Assembly (NCBI GenBank): GCA_900545025.1
Contig: UQXH01000012.1
Location: 1 to 60,553, forward strand
Length of the DNA stretch: 60,553 bases
Source of the DNA: an uncultured Phascolarctobacterium sp.
GTDB taxonomy: Bacteria; Bacillota; Negativicutes; Acidaminococcales; Acidaminococcaceae
Direction of reading: 5' to 3'
A program made the translations under genes and the position numbers. A model generated the notes under the pieces. It saw only the letters and a list, made by a program, of their open reading frames with translations. It did not search any database and was not told the origin of the DNA. This document shows, piece after piece, positions 16,448 to 26,162 of the stretch. Position 1 is the first letter of the stretch. Each line of letters starts with the position of its first letter.

Positions 16448-17254
16448 ATGAGTTCGGTTATTATACCTAAACGTAAAATACATGAAACTGCCGTTATTCA
16501 CCCTAATGCCGTTATAGGTCAAGATGTGGAAATTGGAGCCTATGCTGTAATTGATGAGGATACGGTAATTGGCGATGGCTGCAAAATCGGGCCCCACGCA
16601 GTTATCCATAGATATACTACTGTGGGCAAAAACTGCAAATTTTTCCCTGGTTGTTCTATCGGCGCAGAACCGCAGGATCTTAAATTTGCCGGAGAAAAAT
16701 CTTATACGATTATCGGTGACGGCGGTATTTTCAGAGAATGCTGTACTGTCAACAGAGCTACCGGTGAAGGCAATGAAACCAGGATTGGCAATAATATCCT
16801 GATGATGGCCTATACCCATGTTGCTCATAATTGTATAGTAGGTAATAATGTTATCATGTCTAATGTTGCTACCTTGGCAGGACATGTAATTGTAGAAGAC
16901 CGTGCTGTTATTGGTGGTTTGTCTGCTGTTCATCAATTCTGCAAAATTGGCCGTAATGTAATGGTTGGCGGCATGGCGCGTGTAGCGCAGGATATCCCTC
17001 CGTTTATGATTGTTGCAGGCGATCCGGCATTTGTATCTGGCTTGAATAGTGTAGGACTTTCTCGTGCAGGTATGCCTGCCGAGCAGCGCAGCCAGCTGAA
17101 AAAGGCTTTCCGTATCTTGTATCACAGCGGCTTGCCCTTACAGGAAGCTATTGCAACTATGGAACAGGAGCTGGACAGCAGTGAACCGGTGGAACATCTG
17201 ATGCGTTTCCTGCGTAATGTAGAGCGCGGTATTATCCGTACCCGCAGAGGCTGA
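16448..17254 (+). CDS. lpxA: Acyl-ACP--UDP-N-acetylglucosamine O-acyltransferase LpxA
   Basis: A 268-residue LpxA of standard length, catalysing the first lipid A step. Hexapeptide-repeat beta-helix fills residues 10-190, and the catalytic His segment THVAHNCIVGNN and the LSAVHQFCKIG segment are present. A C-terminal helical domain ends in RNVERGIIRTRRG. ATG 16448 is preferred over GTG 16439 because GAGGAG precedes it by eight bases. It lies downstream of a perfect palindrome, suggesting separate regulation from lpxC-fabZ. Confidence 0.96.
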   Translation: MSSVIIPKRKIHETAVIHPNAVIGQDVEIGAYAVIDEDTVIGDGCKIGPHAVIHRYTTVGKNCKFFPGCSIGAEPQDLKFAGEKSYTIIGDGGIFRECCTVNRATGEGNETRIGNNILMMAYTHVAHNCIVGNNVIMSNVATLAGHVIVEDRAVIGGLSAVHQFCKIGRNVMVGGMARVAQDIPPFMIVAGDPAFVSGLNSVGLSRAGMPAEQRSQLKKAFRILYHSGLPLQEAIATMEQELDSSEPVEHLMRFLRNVERGIIRTRRG

Positions 17255-17258
17255 GGTT

Positions 17259-18065
17259 ATGGAGACTATTGGCGTTTTATCAGGCATAGGACACCTGCCG
17301 GTAGAAGTTGCGAAATCTGCCAAGTCTATGGGGTATCAGGTTGTGGCTATAGGTGTGGTGCCTGATATCGATAAAGAACTTGCTGAATGTGTAGATTTTT
17401 ATTATGAGATCAATATCGGTAAGATTGGTAAGATTATCTCTACTTTAAAAAAACATAAGGTACAGCAGGTTACTATGATTGGCAAAGTAACCAAGGAAGT
17501 ACTGTATAAAGCTGGTAAAATAGTCCCTGATCTGCGTGCTATTAAGATTTTGGCGACTATACCTGATCGTAAAGATGATACTATTATGAATGCTATCGTT
17601 AAGGAGCTGGAAAGCGACGGCATCAAGGTGATGGACCAAACGGTACTGATTAAACCGCTTCTGCCTGCCCCGGGAGTACTGACAAAACGGAAGCCGACTG
17701 AAGCAGAGCTGGCGGATATGGAGTTTGGCTTTACTATGGCTAAAGCAATCGGCGGCCTGGATATTGGACAGACGGTAGTAGTGAAAAACAGAGCGGTTAT
17801 GGCAGTAGAAGCTATCGAGGGTACAGATGCCTGCATTCTTCGCGGCGGTTTCCTTGGCAAAGGCGGAGTAATTGTAGCTAAGACGGCTAAGCCGTCTCAG
17901 GACCAGCGCTTCGACATTCCTGGGTTTGGCACCAAGACTATGGAATCTATGATTTATGCAGGAGCTACCGGTATTGTTATTGAAGCTGGCAATACGTTGA
18001 TAGTGGACAGAGAAAAGACGATTGCCATGGCTGATGAGCATAATATTACTATTTTGGTTAAATAA
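17259..18065 (+). CDS. lpxI: UDP-2,3-diacylglucosamine pyrophosphatase LpxI
   Basis: A 268-residue LpxI, the non-LpxH enzyme that releases UMP from UDP-2,3-diacylglucosamine to give lipid X. The two LpxI domains are recognisable: an N-terminal Rossmann-like half starting IGVLSGIGHLPVEVAK, and a C-terminal half with VVKNRAVMAVEAIEGTD and CILRGG. It starts four bases after lpxA and overlaps its own GAGG site with the lpxA stop. No LpxH is present in the window, consistent with LpxI-type lineages. A terminator hairpin follows. Confidence 0.93.
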   Translation: METIGVLSGIGHLPVEVAKSAKSMGYQVVAIGVVPDIDKELAECVDFYYEINIGKIGKIISTLKKHKVQQVTMIGKVTKEVLYKAGKIVPDLRAIKILATIPDRKDDTIMNAIVKELESDGIKVMDQTVLIKPLLPAPGVLTKRKPTEAELADMEFGFTMAKAIGGLDIGQTVVVKNRAVMAVEAIEGTDACILRGGFLGKGGVIVAKTAKPSQDQRFDIPGFGTKTMESMIYAGATGIVIEAGNTLIVDREKTIAMADEHNITILVK

Positions 18066-18088
18066 ATTAACAGAAAAATTTCATTTTT

Positions 18089-18120
18089 AAAGCGACCAAC
18101 AGTATTTGTTGGTCGCTTTT
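18089..18120 (+). terminator. Terminator hairpin between lpxI and lpxB
   Basis: Perfect 13-bp stem AAAGCGACCAACA / TGTTGGTCGCTTT around a 5-nt loop, ending in four T then GTGTT. It splits the lipid A genes into at least two transcripts; a TATAAT (18125-18130) right after it may be a -10 box for lpxB, but no good -35 lies upstream. Confidence 0.7.
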
Positions 18121-18190
18121 GTGTTATAATATACAATGAAATGTTATAGACTTTTTTAATATGCTTTTAATAGAGAAAAAGGGTGCTGCA

Positions 18191-19327
18191 ATGACAAAGA
18201 TTTTAATTTCTGCCGGAGAAGCGTCTGGAGACATACATGCTGCCGCAGTTACGGCTGCTATTAAGAATATAGAGCCTGCTGCTGAAGTTTTTGGCATGGG
18301 AGGAGATGCTCTGCGCCATGCTGGCGGTGAAGTGCTTTTTGATATAAAAGAACATGGAGTGATGGGGTTTGCAGAAATTATCTGTAAGCTGCCAGCTTTA
18401 TTCCGGTTACGCAATAATTTTATAAAAGTTATGGAAGAACGCAGGCCTGATTGCCTGGTCGTAGTCGATTATCCTGGCTTTAATATGAAGATTGCTAAGA
18501 TCGCCCATGAGATGGGGATTCCGGTAGTTTCTTATATCAGTCCTTCTGCTTGGGCATGGCATAAAAGCAGGGCGAAGAAGGTAGCGCAGATAGTGGATAA
18601 GGTAGCTGCTATTTTTCCTTTTGAATATGATGTCTATCATGAAGCAGGCGCCGACACGGTATTTGTTGGTCATCCCTTACTTGATATAGTTAAACCTTTG
18701 CTGCCGCGTAACGAGGCAGAAGCTTTTGCCGGTAAACAGAAGGGAAGAAAACTGATACTTATAATGCCTGGCAGCAGGCTGATGGAGATTGAAAAGATGC
18801 TGCCTACGTTGCTTTTGGCGGCCAAGGTGCTTAAACAGCGTATACCGGAAGTTGATTTTGCCATGCCCCGCGCAGGTACTATCCCCTTAGAGTTGCTGGA
18901 AAGTAAGATTAAGGCGGCAGGTGTAGAAGTTAGAATTACCGAGGGTCATAACTATGACCTGTTCAGTGTTGCAGACTTAGCTTTGGCAACCAGTGGGACG
19001 GTGACCTTGGAAGCGGCGCTGTGCGGATTGGGCAGTATTATTGTTTATCGTACGTCTGCTATCAATGCATTTATTGCCAGAAGGGTAATAAATATTCCCA
19101 ATATCGGACTGCCTAATATTGTTGCCGGCAGGCAAGTATTGCCAGAACTGTTGCAGGAAGATTTTACACCTGAGAAAGTAGCGCAGGCTGCTATTGATTT
19201 GCTGCAGCCGGAACGTAATGCACAGATGAAACGTGATTTGGAGTATGTGCGTGAACGGTTAGGCAAGCCAGGAGCTGTTAAGCGAGTGGCTGAATTAGTA
19301 CTGAAGATTGCAGAGGAGAAGAAATGA
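18191..19327 (+). CDS. lpxB: Lipid-A-disaccharide synthase LpxB
   Basis: A 378-residue GT19 glycosyltransferase joining lipid X and UDP-diacylglucosamine. It has the N-terminal ISAGEASGD motif, YISPSAWAWHKSR, PFEYDVYHEAG and FVGHPLLD, and the C-terminal nucleotide-binding half with ATSGTVTLEAAL. ATG 18191 with an AAGGGTG site is chosen; the in-frame ATG at 18161 lacks one. Its stop overlaps the msbA start (ATGA), so the two are translationally coupled. Confidence 0.95.
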   Translation: MTKILISAGEASGDIHAAAVTAAIKNIEPAAEVFGMGGDALRHAGGEVLFDIKEHGVMGFAEIICKLPALFRLRNNFIKVMEERRPDCLVVVDYPGFNMKIAKIAHEMGIPVVSYISPSAWAWHKSRAKKVAQIVDKVAAIFPFEYDVYHEAGADTVFVGHPLLDIVKPLLPRNEAEAFAGKQKGRKLILIMPGSRLMEIEKMLPTLLLAAKVLKQRIPEVDFAMPRAGTIPLELLESKIKAAGVEVRITEGHNYDLFSVADLALATSGTVTLEAALCGLGSIIVYRTSAINAFIARRVINIPNIGLPNIVAGRQVLPELLQEDFTPEKVAQAAIDLLQPERNAQMKRDLEYVRERLGKPGAVKRVAELVLKIAEEKK

Positions 19328-21057
19328 ATTTATATTTACGACTGTTAAATTATGTACGGCCATATCTGCTGCGTTTAATCCTGGCAGTGCTTTGTACTTG
19401 TTTAGCTGCTGGCTGTAATCTGTACCTGCCTTGGATTATCAAAGACGTAGTCGATAAGGTGCTGGTACAAAAGGATGTCAGGATGTTGTACCTTATTGCT
19501 GCCAGTATCGTGGTAGTTTTTATTATCCGCGGTTTGTTCTTCTATGGTCAAAGCTACTTGATGAGCTGGGTCGGTCAAAGGGTAGTTATCGATATCCGCG
19601 GTGCTATTTTCCGTAAATTACAGCGTCTTAGTATGTCTTTTTATGACAAAAATAAGACCGGTACTATCATGAGCTATGTTACTAATGATGTTGCTGCTTT
19701 ACAGGTAGCTATGGTAGATAAGGCTGTAGAATTAGTGACAGAAGGGCTTGTGCTGGTAGGCAGTATTGCCGCTATGCTGTGGCTGGACTGGAAGCTTACC
19801 TTGTTTACTTTTTGCACTTTCCCGGTTGTATTGTGGTTTATGGACTTTTTTGGCAAAAAGATTCGCCGTAATGGCGGGCGTATCCAGGAGTGCACTGCTG
19901 AGCTTACTTCGGTGCTGCAGGAGGTGGTATCTTCTGCCCGCGTAGTAAAATCTTTTGTGCGTGAAGATTATGAAATCAAACGTTTTGACGCGCAGAATAT
20001 GACTAATTTTTATGCCAATATGAAAAACATCAAGTTAAATGCTTTGCTGACGCCGACTGTCGAGTTAGTAGCGGCCATAGGTGTTACTGTAGTTATGTGG
20101 TATGGCGGTATGAGTGTTATTAACGGTACTATTACTGCCGGTTCTTTGGTCGCATTTCTGGTGTATGCTGTTAATATAGCTAATCCTATTAAGCGTCTGA
20201 CCAAGGTCGTTGCCAGCATTCAGCAAGCCTTGGCCGCCGGTGAGCGCGTTTTCGGTATTCTTGATTTGGAAGAGAATATTAAGGAGCTGCAGTCTGCACA
20301 GGTTTTGCCGCCTGTTCAGGGACATGTAGAATTTAAGCATGTTGACTTTGCTTATAATAAGGATGAACAAGTTATCGAAGATTTGTCCTTCAAAGTAAAT
20401 CGCGGACAGATTGTAGCCATCGTCGGGCCTTCCGGTGCTGGCAAGTCTACTATTGCCAGCTTGCTGCCGCGCTTTTATGATGTAACTAACGGCAGTATTG
20501 CTATTGATGGCGTAGATATTCGCAATGTCACTTTGGATTCTCTACGTGAACAGGTAGGCATCGTGCCGCAGGAAACATTGCTGTTTAACGGTAGTGTGTA
20601 TGACAATATTTTATATGGACGTCTTGATGCCACAAAAGAAGAAGTAGAGGCAGCAGCAAAGGCTGCCAATGCCCATGACTTTATTATGGGGTTGCCGGAA
20701 GGATATGATACCATGCTGGGTGACCGCGGCGTAAATATTTCCGGCGGTCAGCGTCAGCGTATTTCTATTGCCCGGGCAATTTTAAAGAATCCACAGATTT
20801 TGATTTTAGACGAGGCTACCTCTGCTTTAGATACAGAGAGTGAGCGTATTGTACAAGAGGCGCTGGATCGTTTGATGGTCGGCAGGACTTCTTTTGTTAT
20901 TGCACACAGGCTGTCAACGATAAAGAATGCTGATAGGATACTGGTTATGGAAAAAGGACGTCTGGTAGAAGATGGCAGCCATGAAGAATTGATGGCGCAG
21001 GATGGCTTATATGCCCATCTGTATAGGATTCAGTATCGCAGCAAGGAAGCGAAATGA
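19324..21057 (+). CDS. msbA: Lipid A flippase MsbA (ABC exporter)
   Basis: A 577-residue half-transporter with six membrane helices (about 15-310) and a C-terminal ATPase. Walker A GPSGAGKST is at about 368, signature SGGQRQR at about 475, Walker B ILILDEATS at about 493 and the H-loop in VIAHRLST. It flips lipid A-core across the inner membrane. GAGGAGAAG overlaps the end of lpxB. Location between lpxB and waaA-lpxK identifies it as MsbA rather than a drug exporter of the same fold. Confidence 0.93.
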   Translation: MNLYLRLLNYVRPYLLRLILAVLCTCLAAGCNLYLPWIIKDVVDKVLVQKDVRMLYLIAASIVVVFIIRGLFFYGQSYLMSWVGQRVVIDIRGAIFRKLQRLSMSFYDKNKTGTIMSYVTNDVAALQVAMVDKAVELVTEGLVLVGSIAAMLWLDWKLTLFTFCTFPVVLWFMDFFGKKIRRNGGRIQECTAELTSVLQEVVSSARVVKSFVREDYEIKRFDAQNMTNFYANMKNIKLNALLTPTVELVAAIGVTVVMWYGGMSVINGTITAGSLVAFLVYAVNIANPIKRLTKVVASIQQALAAGERVFGILDLEENIKELQSAQVLPPVQGHVEFKHVDFAYNKDEQVIEDLSFKVNRGQIVAIVGPSGAGKSTIASLLPRFYDVTNGSIAIDGVDIRNVTLDSLREQVGIVPQETLLFNGSVYDNILYGRLDATKEEVEAAAKAANAHDFIMGLPEGYDTMLGDRGVNISGGQRQRISIARAILKNPQILILDEATSALDTESERIVQEALDRLMVGRTSFVIAHRLSTIKNADRILVMEKGRLVEDGSHEELMAQDGLYAHLYRIQYRSKEAK

Positions 21058-21066
21058 GGTCTGTGA

Positions 21067-23598
21067 ATGTATATTATTTATAATCTGATTGCCCTAGTGG
21101 CATTGATAGTTTTTGTATTGCCTTATTATACATATAGGCTGCTAACTGAAAAAGGTTTTAAGCGCAGATTCAGGCAGAGTTTTGGCCGTGTCTATGAAGC
21201 TGAAATTGCCAAGGTGGCGCAGAAAGATTGTATCTGGATTCATGGGGCATCTGTAGGTGAGATTGTTGCTACCAGCCCGCTGGTCAAACAAATTCAGAAG
21301 GAGATGCCGGGAAAACCTGTACTGGTTTCTGCTTTTACGGTAGGCGGCTACAACATGGCCAAACAGATTATTCCGGAAGCAGATGCTATTATCTATTTCC
21401 CCTTGGATCTGCCTTTTGTGGCAGAATCTATGGTTAAACGTATCCATCCCGGTATCTTTATGCCGGTAGAAACAGAACTGTGGCCTAATTTTCTGCGTGC
21501 TATCCGTGAACGTAATATCCCTGTAATGATGGTTAACGGACGTATTTCGGAAAAATCGGTAAAAAGCTATCGTTATCTTTACGGTATCTGGGAAGATATG
21601 CTGAATACGGTCAGCCGTTTCTGTATGCAGTCCAGCATTGATGCTGACTATATTGCTCACTTGGGAGCTGATAAGGATAAGATTTTTGTAACCGGCAATA
21701 CTAAGTTTGACCAGACCTATGCGGAAGTAACGCAGCAGGATTTAGAAAAATACAGGTTGGAATTAGGACTTGGCAATTCTTATCCGGTTATTGTAGCTGG
21801 CTCGACCCATCCTACAGAAGAAGATGCACTGATGAAAGCGTTTAAAAATATTCGTGCTAAATATCCCGAAGCAAGGCTGATTATTGCGCCGCGTAAGACT
21901 ACGCGCTCTGATGAGATTGCCAAAATAGCAGCCGGATATGGTTATGAGACAGGCTACAGGTCTAAACTACTGGAGGTTACGGGGCAGCGGCATCAGTATC
22001 CGGTGCTGCTCATTGATACCATCGGTGAATTAGGCCGTATTTATGCTGTCGGCGATGTGGTATATGTAGGCGGTTCTTTAAGCAAGCATGGCGGTCATAA
22101 TGTTTTGGAGCCTGCCGCTCATGCCAAGCCTATCTTAGTAGGGCCTAATATGCAGAATTTTAAAGATTCTTATGCATTGTTAAGCAAGGTCGGCGCCTGC
22201 AAGATGGTTAATAATGTCAATGAATTGGCAGCTGAAATGCTGTCCATTATTGACGATGATGAGAAAAGAACTAAAATGGGCGCTGCGTCGCTGCAGGTTA
22301 TTAAAGAAAACCGCGGCGCAGATGTGCGCAGCATAAAATACCTGAAAGAATTGTTAGAGCTTACTGCTGTGCCGGCCAAGGAATATCTTTCTTATCCGGT
22401 TAATACACGTAATCTTACTGATGAAGGCGGCGGACGTTTGCGTCATGGTGATGCGATTATCCAGTATGTCTTCCAGATGGCGCATGGTCCTGAAACTCCT
22501 TTTTTTGGCTGGGTACTGTTAGCATTTTTGCGTGTGCTTTCTTATCTTTATGAGTTCGGTGTCCGCTGCAAGCTGGCTATTTACCAATCAGGCCTGCAAA
22601 AACAGAAAAAGCTCCCCTGCTGTGTAATCTCTATCGGCAATATCACGGTAGGCGGTACAGGCAAGACTCCTACTGCGCAAAAGATGGCTGCTATGATTAA
22701 GAAGATGGGTTACAGGGTAGTAATCTTAAATCGTGGTTATCGTTCTCACTGGGATAAAGACATCGGTGTAGTATCTGACGGTGAAAAGATATACATGACC
22801 GCTTATGAAGCTGGTGATGAAGCATATCTGATGGCTAAAACCTTACCGGGTATTCCTGTTATTATCGGTAAGAATCGTGCTGTTACCGGTAAGTATGCAG
22901 TGGAAAAAATGCATGCCGAAGTAATTATCATGGACGATGGTTATCAGCATTGGCAATTAGAACGAGATCTTGATATTGTGCTGGTTGATACTTTAAATAT
23001 GTTCGGCAATGGTTGTGTGCTGCCGCGCGGAACTTTGCGTGAACCGCTGGAAAATCTTGATCGCGGTGATGTATTCCTACTGACAAAGACTGACCAAAGC
23101 AGTATTTTGAGCAGGCAGCAACTGCGCAAGACCATTGGTAAATATAATGCCAAGGCTCCTATTGTGGAAAGTATTCATCATCCGAAGAATTTTGTGGAAA
23201 TTGCCGATTGGTATAAAGGCATTGTACAGAACTGCAAGGATTTGGATGAGCTGAAAGGCAAGAATGTCATGGTCTTTTCTGCTATCGGTAATCCGTCTTC
23301 TTTTGAACAGACCTTGTCCAGTATTGGTTTGAATATTTTAGAAGCAGTGCGCTATCCTGACCATCACGATTATGGGATGCTGGAGATGCAGTATATCAAT
23401 GAGCTGGCGAGTCGTGAGCAGGCAGTTGCCATGGTTACCACGGCTAAAGATGCGGTTAAGATACCTACAGAATTCATTTATTCTGACAGAAAGATACCTT
23501 TGTATATCCTGAATATGGAAATCCAGGTTACCAGTGGTATGGATAAATTGGAAGAATGTGTTATGAAAGCCATTAAGAAGGAGCAGGATGAAAAATGA
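21067..23598 (+). CDS. waaA-lpxK: Fused Kdo transferase WaaA - lipid A 4'-kinase LpxK
   Basis: A single 843-residue reading frame holding two enzymes. Residues 1-430 are WaaA/KdtA: an N-terminal membrane anchor, GASVGE with the catalytic Glu, PVETELWPN, VAGSTHPTEE, and the GT-B C-half with GGSLSKHGGHNVLEPAA. Residues about 450-843 are LpxK: ISIGNITVGGTGKTPT with the Walker A Lys near 530, ILNRGYRS and MDDGYQHW. The kinase phosphorylates disaccharide-1-P to lipid IVA, and WaaA then adds Kdo to it, so consecutive steps are joined. Both halves are full length with intact motifs and no frameshift at the junction. Its ATG is nine bases after msbA and its end overlaps kdsB. Confidence 0.93.
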   Translation: MYIIYNLIALVALIVFVLPYYTYRLLTEKGFKRRFRQSFGRVYEAEIAKVAQKDCIWIHGASVGEIVATSPLVKQIQKEMPGKPVLVSAFTVGGYNMAKQIIPEADAIIYFPLDLPFVAESMVKRIHPGIFMPVETELWPNFLRAIRERNIPVMMVNGRISEKSVKSYRYLYGIWEDMLNTVSRFCMQSSIDADYIAHLGADKDKIFVTGNTKFDQTYAEVTQQDLEKYRLELGLGNSYPVIVAGSTHPTEEDALMKAFKNIRAKYPEARLIIAPRKTTRSDEIAKIAAGYGYETGYRSKLLEVTGQRHQYPVLLIDTIGELGRIYAVGDVVYVGGSLSKHGGHNVLEPAAHAKPILVGPNMQNFKDSYALLSKVGACKMVNNVNELAAEMLSIIDDDEKRTKMGAASLQVIKENRGADVRSIKYLKELLELTAVPAKEYLSYPVNTRNLTDEGGGRLRHGDAIIQYVFQMAHGPETPFFGWVLLAFLRVLSYLYEFGVRCKLAIYQSGLQKQKKLPCCVISIGNITVGGTGKTPTAQKMAAMIKKMGYRVVILNRGYRSHWDKDIGVVSDGEKIYMTAYEAGDEAYLMAKTLPGIPVIIGKNRAVTGKYAVEKMHAEVIIMDDGYQHWQLERDLDIVLVDTLNMFGNGCVLPRGTLREPLENLDRGDVFLLTKTDQSSILSRQQLRKTIGKYNAKAPIVESIHHPKNFVEIADWYKGIVQNCKDLDELKGKNVMVFSAIGNPSSFEQTLSSIGLNILEAVRYPDHHDYGMLEMQYINELASREQAVAMVTTAKDAVKIPTEFIYSDRKIPLYILNMEIQVTSGMDKLEECVMKAIKKEQDEK

Positions 23599-24329
23599 AA
23601 GTTTTGTGTGTAATTCCGGCACGCTATGCTTCTACCAGATTGCCTGGTAAGCCGTTATCTATGATTGCAGGTAAGCCGATGATCCAGCATGTCTATGAAA
23701 GAGCGTGCCAGGCTCAGATGCCGGATGAAGTCATCGTAGCTACGGATAATGAACTGGTGGAAAAAGCAGTTACTGCTTTTGGCGGTAAGGCAGTGATGAC
23801 TTCTCCCGACCATCCCAGCGGGACAGACAGATTGGCAGAGGTTGCCCTGATGTATCCTGATGTCGATGTCATTGTTAATGTACAAGGGGATGAACCAATG
23901 ATCCCGCCGGAGGTTATTGATAATCTGGCGAAGGCTTTTGAAGCAGATGCTGAGCTTAACATGGCTACTATGAAGGTCGTTATGGATGAGGCGGATTATG
24001 ATAATCCGGCTGCTGTCAAGGTAGTTACTGATCTGAATGGTTATGCGCTGTATTTTTCTCGCAGCCTGATGCCGTATCCCCGTAATAAACCGGAAGGATA
24101 TAAGGTATATAAGCATGTAGGTATTTATGCTTATCGTCGTAATTTCCTGCTGAAATATGCTGCTTTACAGCCTACGCCGTTGGAGAAAGCAGAAAGCCTT
24201 GAACAGCTGAGGGCTTTGGAAAATGGTTATAAAATAAAAGTGCTTGAAAGTGCTTTTAAAGGTATAGGCGTAGATACTCCGGAGGATTTAGCTGCAGTGA
24301 ATGAATTGTTTGCTGCCATGAATAAATAA
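23595..24329 (+). CDS. kdsB: 3-deoxy-manno-octulosonate cytidylyltransferase KdsB
   Basis: A 244-residue CMP-Kdo synthetase of normal length. It has the nucleotidyltransferase start VIPARYASTRLPGKPL, the NVQGDEPMI motif, YFSRSLMPYPR and the C-terminal ESLEQLRALENG. It activates Kdo for WaaA. The ATG overlaps the stop of waaA-lpxK (ATGA), indicating coupled translation. kdsA follows 18 bases later. Confidence 0.96.
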   Translation: MKVLCVIPARYASTRLPGKPLSMIAGKPMIQHVYERACQAQMPDEVIVATDNELVEKAVTAFGGKAVMTSPDHPSGTDRLAEVALMYPDVDVIVNVQGDEPMIPPEVIDNLAKAFEADAELNMATMKVVMDEADYDNPAAVKVVTDLNGYALYFSRSLMPYPRNKPEGYKVYKHVGIYAYRRNFLLKYAALQPTPLEKAESLEQLRALENGYKIKVLESAFKGIGVDTPEDLAAVNELFAAMNK

Positions 24330-24347
24330 AGCAAGGAGGTTATTCCT

Positions 24348-25166
24348 GTGCATATAGTAAAAGTAAAAGATTACTTAGTTGGTGAGGGTCAGCCGATGCT
24401 GCTGCTGGCAGGACCTTGCGTACTTGAAGGCTATGAACGCAGTCTGGCTATTGGCCGTCGTGTTAAAACGATTTGTGAAGAACTGGGCATGCCTTATGTA
24501 TTTAAGGCTTCTTTTGATAAAGCTAATCGTTCTTCCTATAATTCGTTCCGCGGGCCCGGCATTGAAGAAGGTTTGCAGATTCTGGCTCAGATTAAGAAGG
24601 ATCTTGAGGTGCCTGTGGTAACAGACATCCATGAACCTTGGCAGGCTGAAAAGGCAGCAGAGGTTGTTGATATCCTGCAGATTCCTGCATTTTTGTGCCG
24701 TCAGACGGACCTGGTTTATGCGGCAGCGCAAACAGGCAAGACTGTGAATGTAAAAAAAGGGCAGTTTTTGGCGCCTTGGGATATGAAGAACGTAATCAAA
24801 AAAGTTGAGGAAGCAGGCAATAATAATCTGATGCTTACAGAGCGCGGCGCAAGCTTTGGCTATAATACTTTGGTTACAGATATGCGCGGGCTTGCAGTAA
24901 TGCGCGAGCTGGGTTATCCGGTTGTTATGGATGCAACTCACAGCGTCCAGATTCCCGGTGGGCAGGGAACCAGCAGCGGCGGACAAAGCCAGTATGTACC
25001 GCATATGGCGCGTGCTGCAGCAGCTGTAGGCATTGATGCTTTATTCCTTGAGGTACATGATAATCCGGCAGAGGCTTTGTCTGATGGACCTAATATGGTA
25101 CGCTTGGACGATTTGAAAAAGCTGCTGCAGGATGTGCTGGCAATTGATAAGATTGTACGAGGATAA
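24348..25166 (+). CDS. kdsA: 3-deoxy-8-phosphooctulonate synthase KdsA
   Basis: A 272-residue TIM-barrel aldolase condensing PEP and arabinose 5-phosphate to Kdo 8-phosphate. LLAGPCVLE, FKASFDKANRSS, VTDIHEPWQA, LCRQTDLV and the C-terminal MDATHSVQIPGG are all family motifs. It starts with GTG at 24348 after AAGGAGG at eight bases. It belongs to the kdsBADC run that supplies CMP-Kdo. Confidence 0.96.
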   Translation: MHIVKVKDYLVGEGQPMLLLAGPCVLEGYERSLAIGRRVKTICEELGMPYVFKASFDKANRSSYNSFRGPGIEEGLQILAQIKKDLEVPVVTDIHEPWQAEKAAEVVDILQIPAFLCRQTDLVYAAAQTGKTVNVKKGQFLAPWDMKNVIKKVEEAGNNNLMLTERGASFGYNTLVTDMRGLAVMRELGYPVVMDATHSVQIPGGQGTSSGGQSQYVPHMARAAAAVGIDALFLEVHDNPAEALSDGPNMVRLDDLKKLLQDVLAIDKIVRG

Positions 25167-25184
25167 ATAGAAGGGAGAGCTTGT

Positions 25185-26162
25185 GTGATGCAAGAAATGC
25201 TTGAGCATGCGCAGGATGTATTGCGTATGGAGGCTGAAGCTATACTGGAGCTTGTACCCAGGATTGATGCTAATTTTGCCGCCGCTGTAGAAATGATTCT
25301 GCAGTGTCCGGGACGTACCGTTATTACTGGTATGGGTAAATCCGGTATTATTGGTCGCAAAATGGCGGCAACACTGGCAAGCACGGGAACGCCGTCTTTT
25401 TATCTGCATCCGGCTGAAGGTATTCATGGTGATCTGGGTATGGTTACAGCCGGTGATGTAGTGATTGCTCTTTCTAACAGCGGCGAAACCGGAGAAGTTC
25501 TTAATATTTTACCGTCTTTGCGCCGGATTGGTGCTAAAATAATAGCTATGGTAGGCAATGATACCTCTACTTTAGCTAAAAACGCCGATGTGGTTTTAAA
25601 CGTCGGTGTTACTAAGGAAGCCTGTCCTTTAGGGCTTGCTCCTACCAGCAGTACTACTGCTGCATTAGCTTACGGTGATGCCTTAGCTTTGGCCTTGCTG
25701 CAAAGACACCATTTTACAGCCAGTCAGTTTGCTATCTTCCATCCAGGTGGTTCACTTGGGCGCCGTTTATTGCTCACTGTTGGTGATATTATGCACAGCG
25801 GTGAGGAAAATCCTGTTGTAGTCGGTGAAACGACTGTACAGGAGGCGTTGTTCGTGATAACGGACAAAGGTCTTGGTGCAGTGTCGGTAATTGATACTGC
25901 AGGCAGCATGCTGGGTGTGTTGACTGACGGCGATATTCGTCGCGGCTTGAGTAAAGGTGTTGATTTTCTGCAGCGTCCTGTTACTGAGCTGATGACAAAA
26001 CAGCCTAAGACGATTACTAAAGATAAATTAGCTGCTCAGGCACTGCATATCATGGAAAGTAACCATCCGAAACCGATTACAGTTTTGCCTGTTATAGATG
26101 CCGCTAACAAAGTTATCGGCTTGCTGCATATGACCGATCTTGTAAGGCAGGGTGTGGTATAG
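25185..26162 (+). CDS. kdsD: Arabinose-5-phosphate isomerase KdsD (SIS-CBS)
   Basis: A 325-residue protein with an N-terminal SIS domain (about 40-175; GMGKSGIIGRKMAATLASTG, SNSGETGEV) and two CBS domains (about 205-325). It converts ribulose 5-phosphate to arabinose 5-phosphate for KdsA. The start may be GTG 25185 or the adjacent ATG 25188, both behind GGGAG. Its TAG overlaps the GTG of kdsC. Confidence 0.94.
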   Translation: MMQEMLEHAQDVLRMEAEAILELVPRIDANFAAAVEMILQCPGRTVITGMGKSGIIGRKMAATLASTGTPSFYLHPAEGIHGDLGMVTAGDVVIALSNSGETGEVLNILPSLRRIGAKIIAMVGNDTSTLAKNADVVLNVGVTKEACPLGLAPTSSTTAALAYGDALALALLQRHHFTASQFAIFHPGGSLGRRLLLTVGDIMHSGEENPVVVGETTVQEALFVITDKGLGAVSVIDTAGSMLGVLTDGDIRRGLSKGVDFLQRPVTELMTKQPKTITKDKLAAQALHIMESNHPKPITVLPVIDAANKVIGLLHMTDLVRQGVV

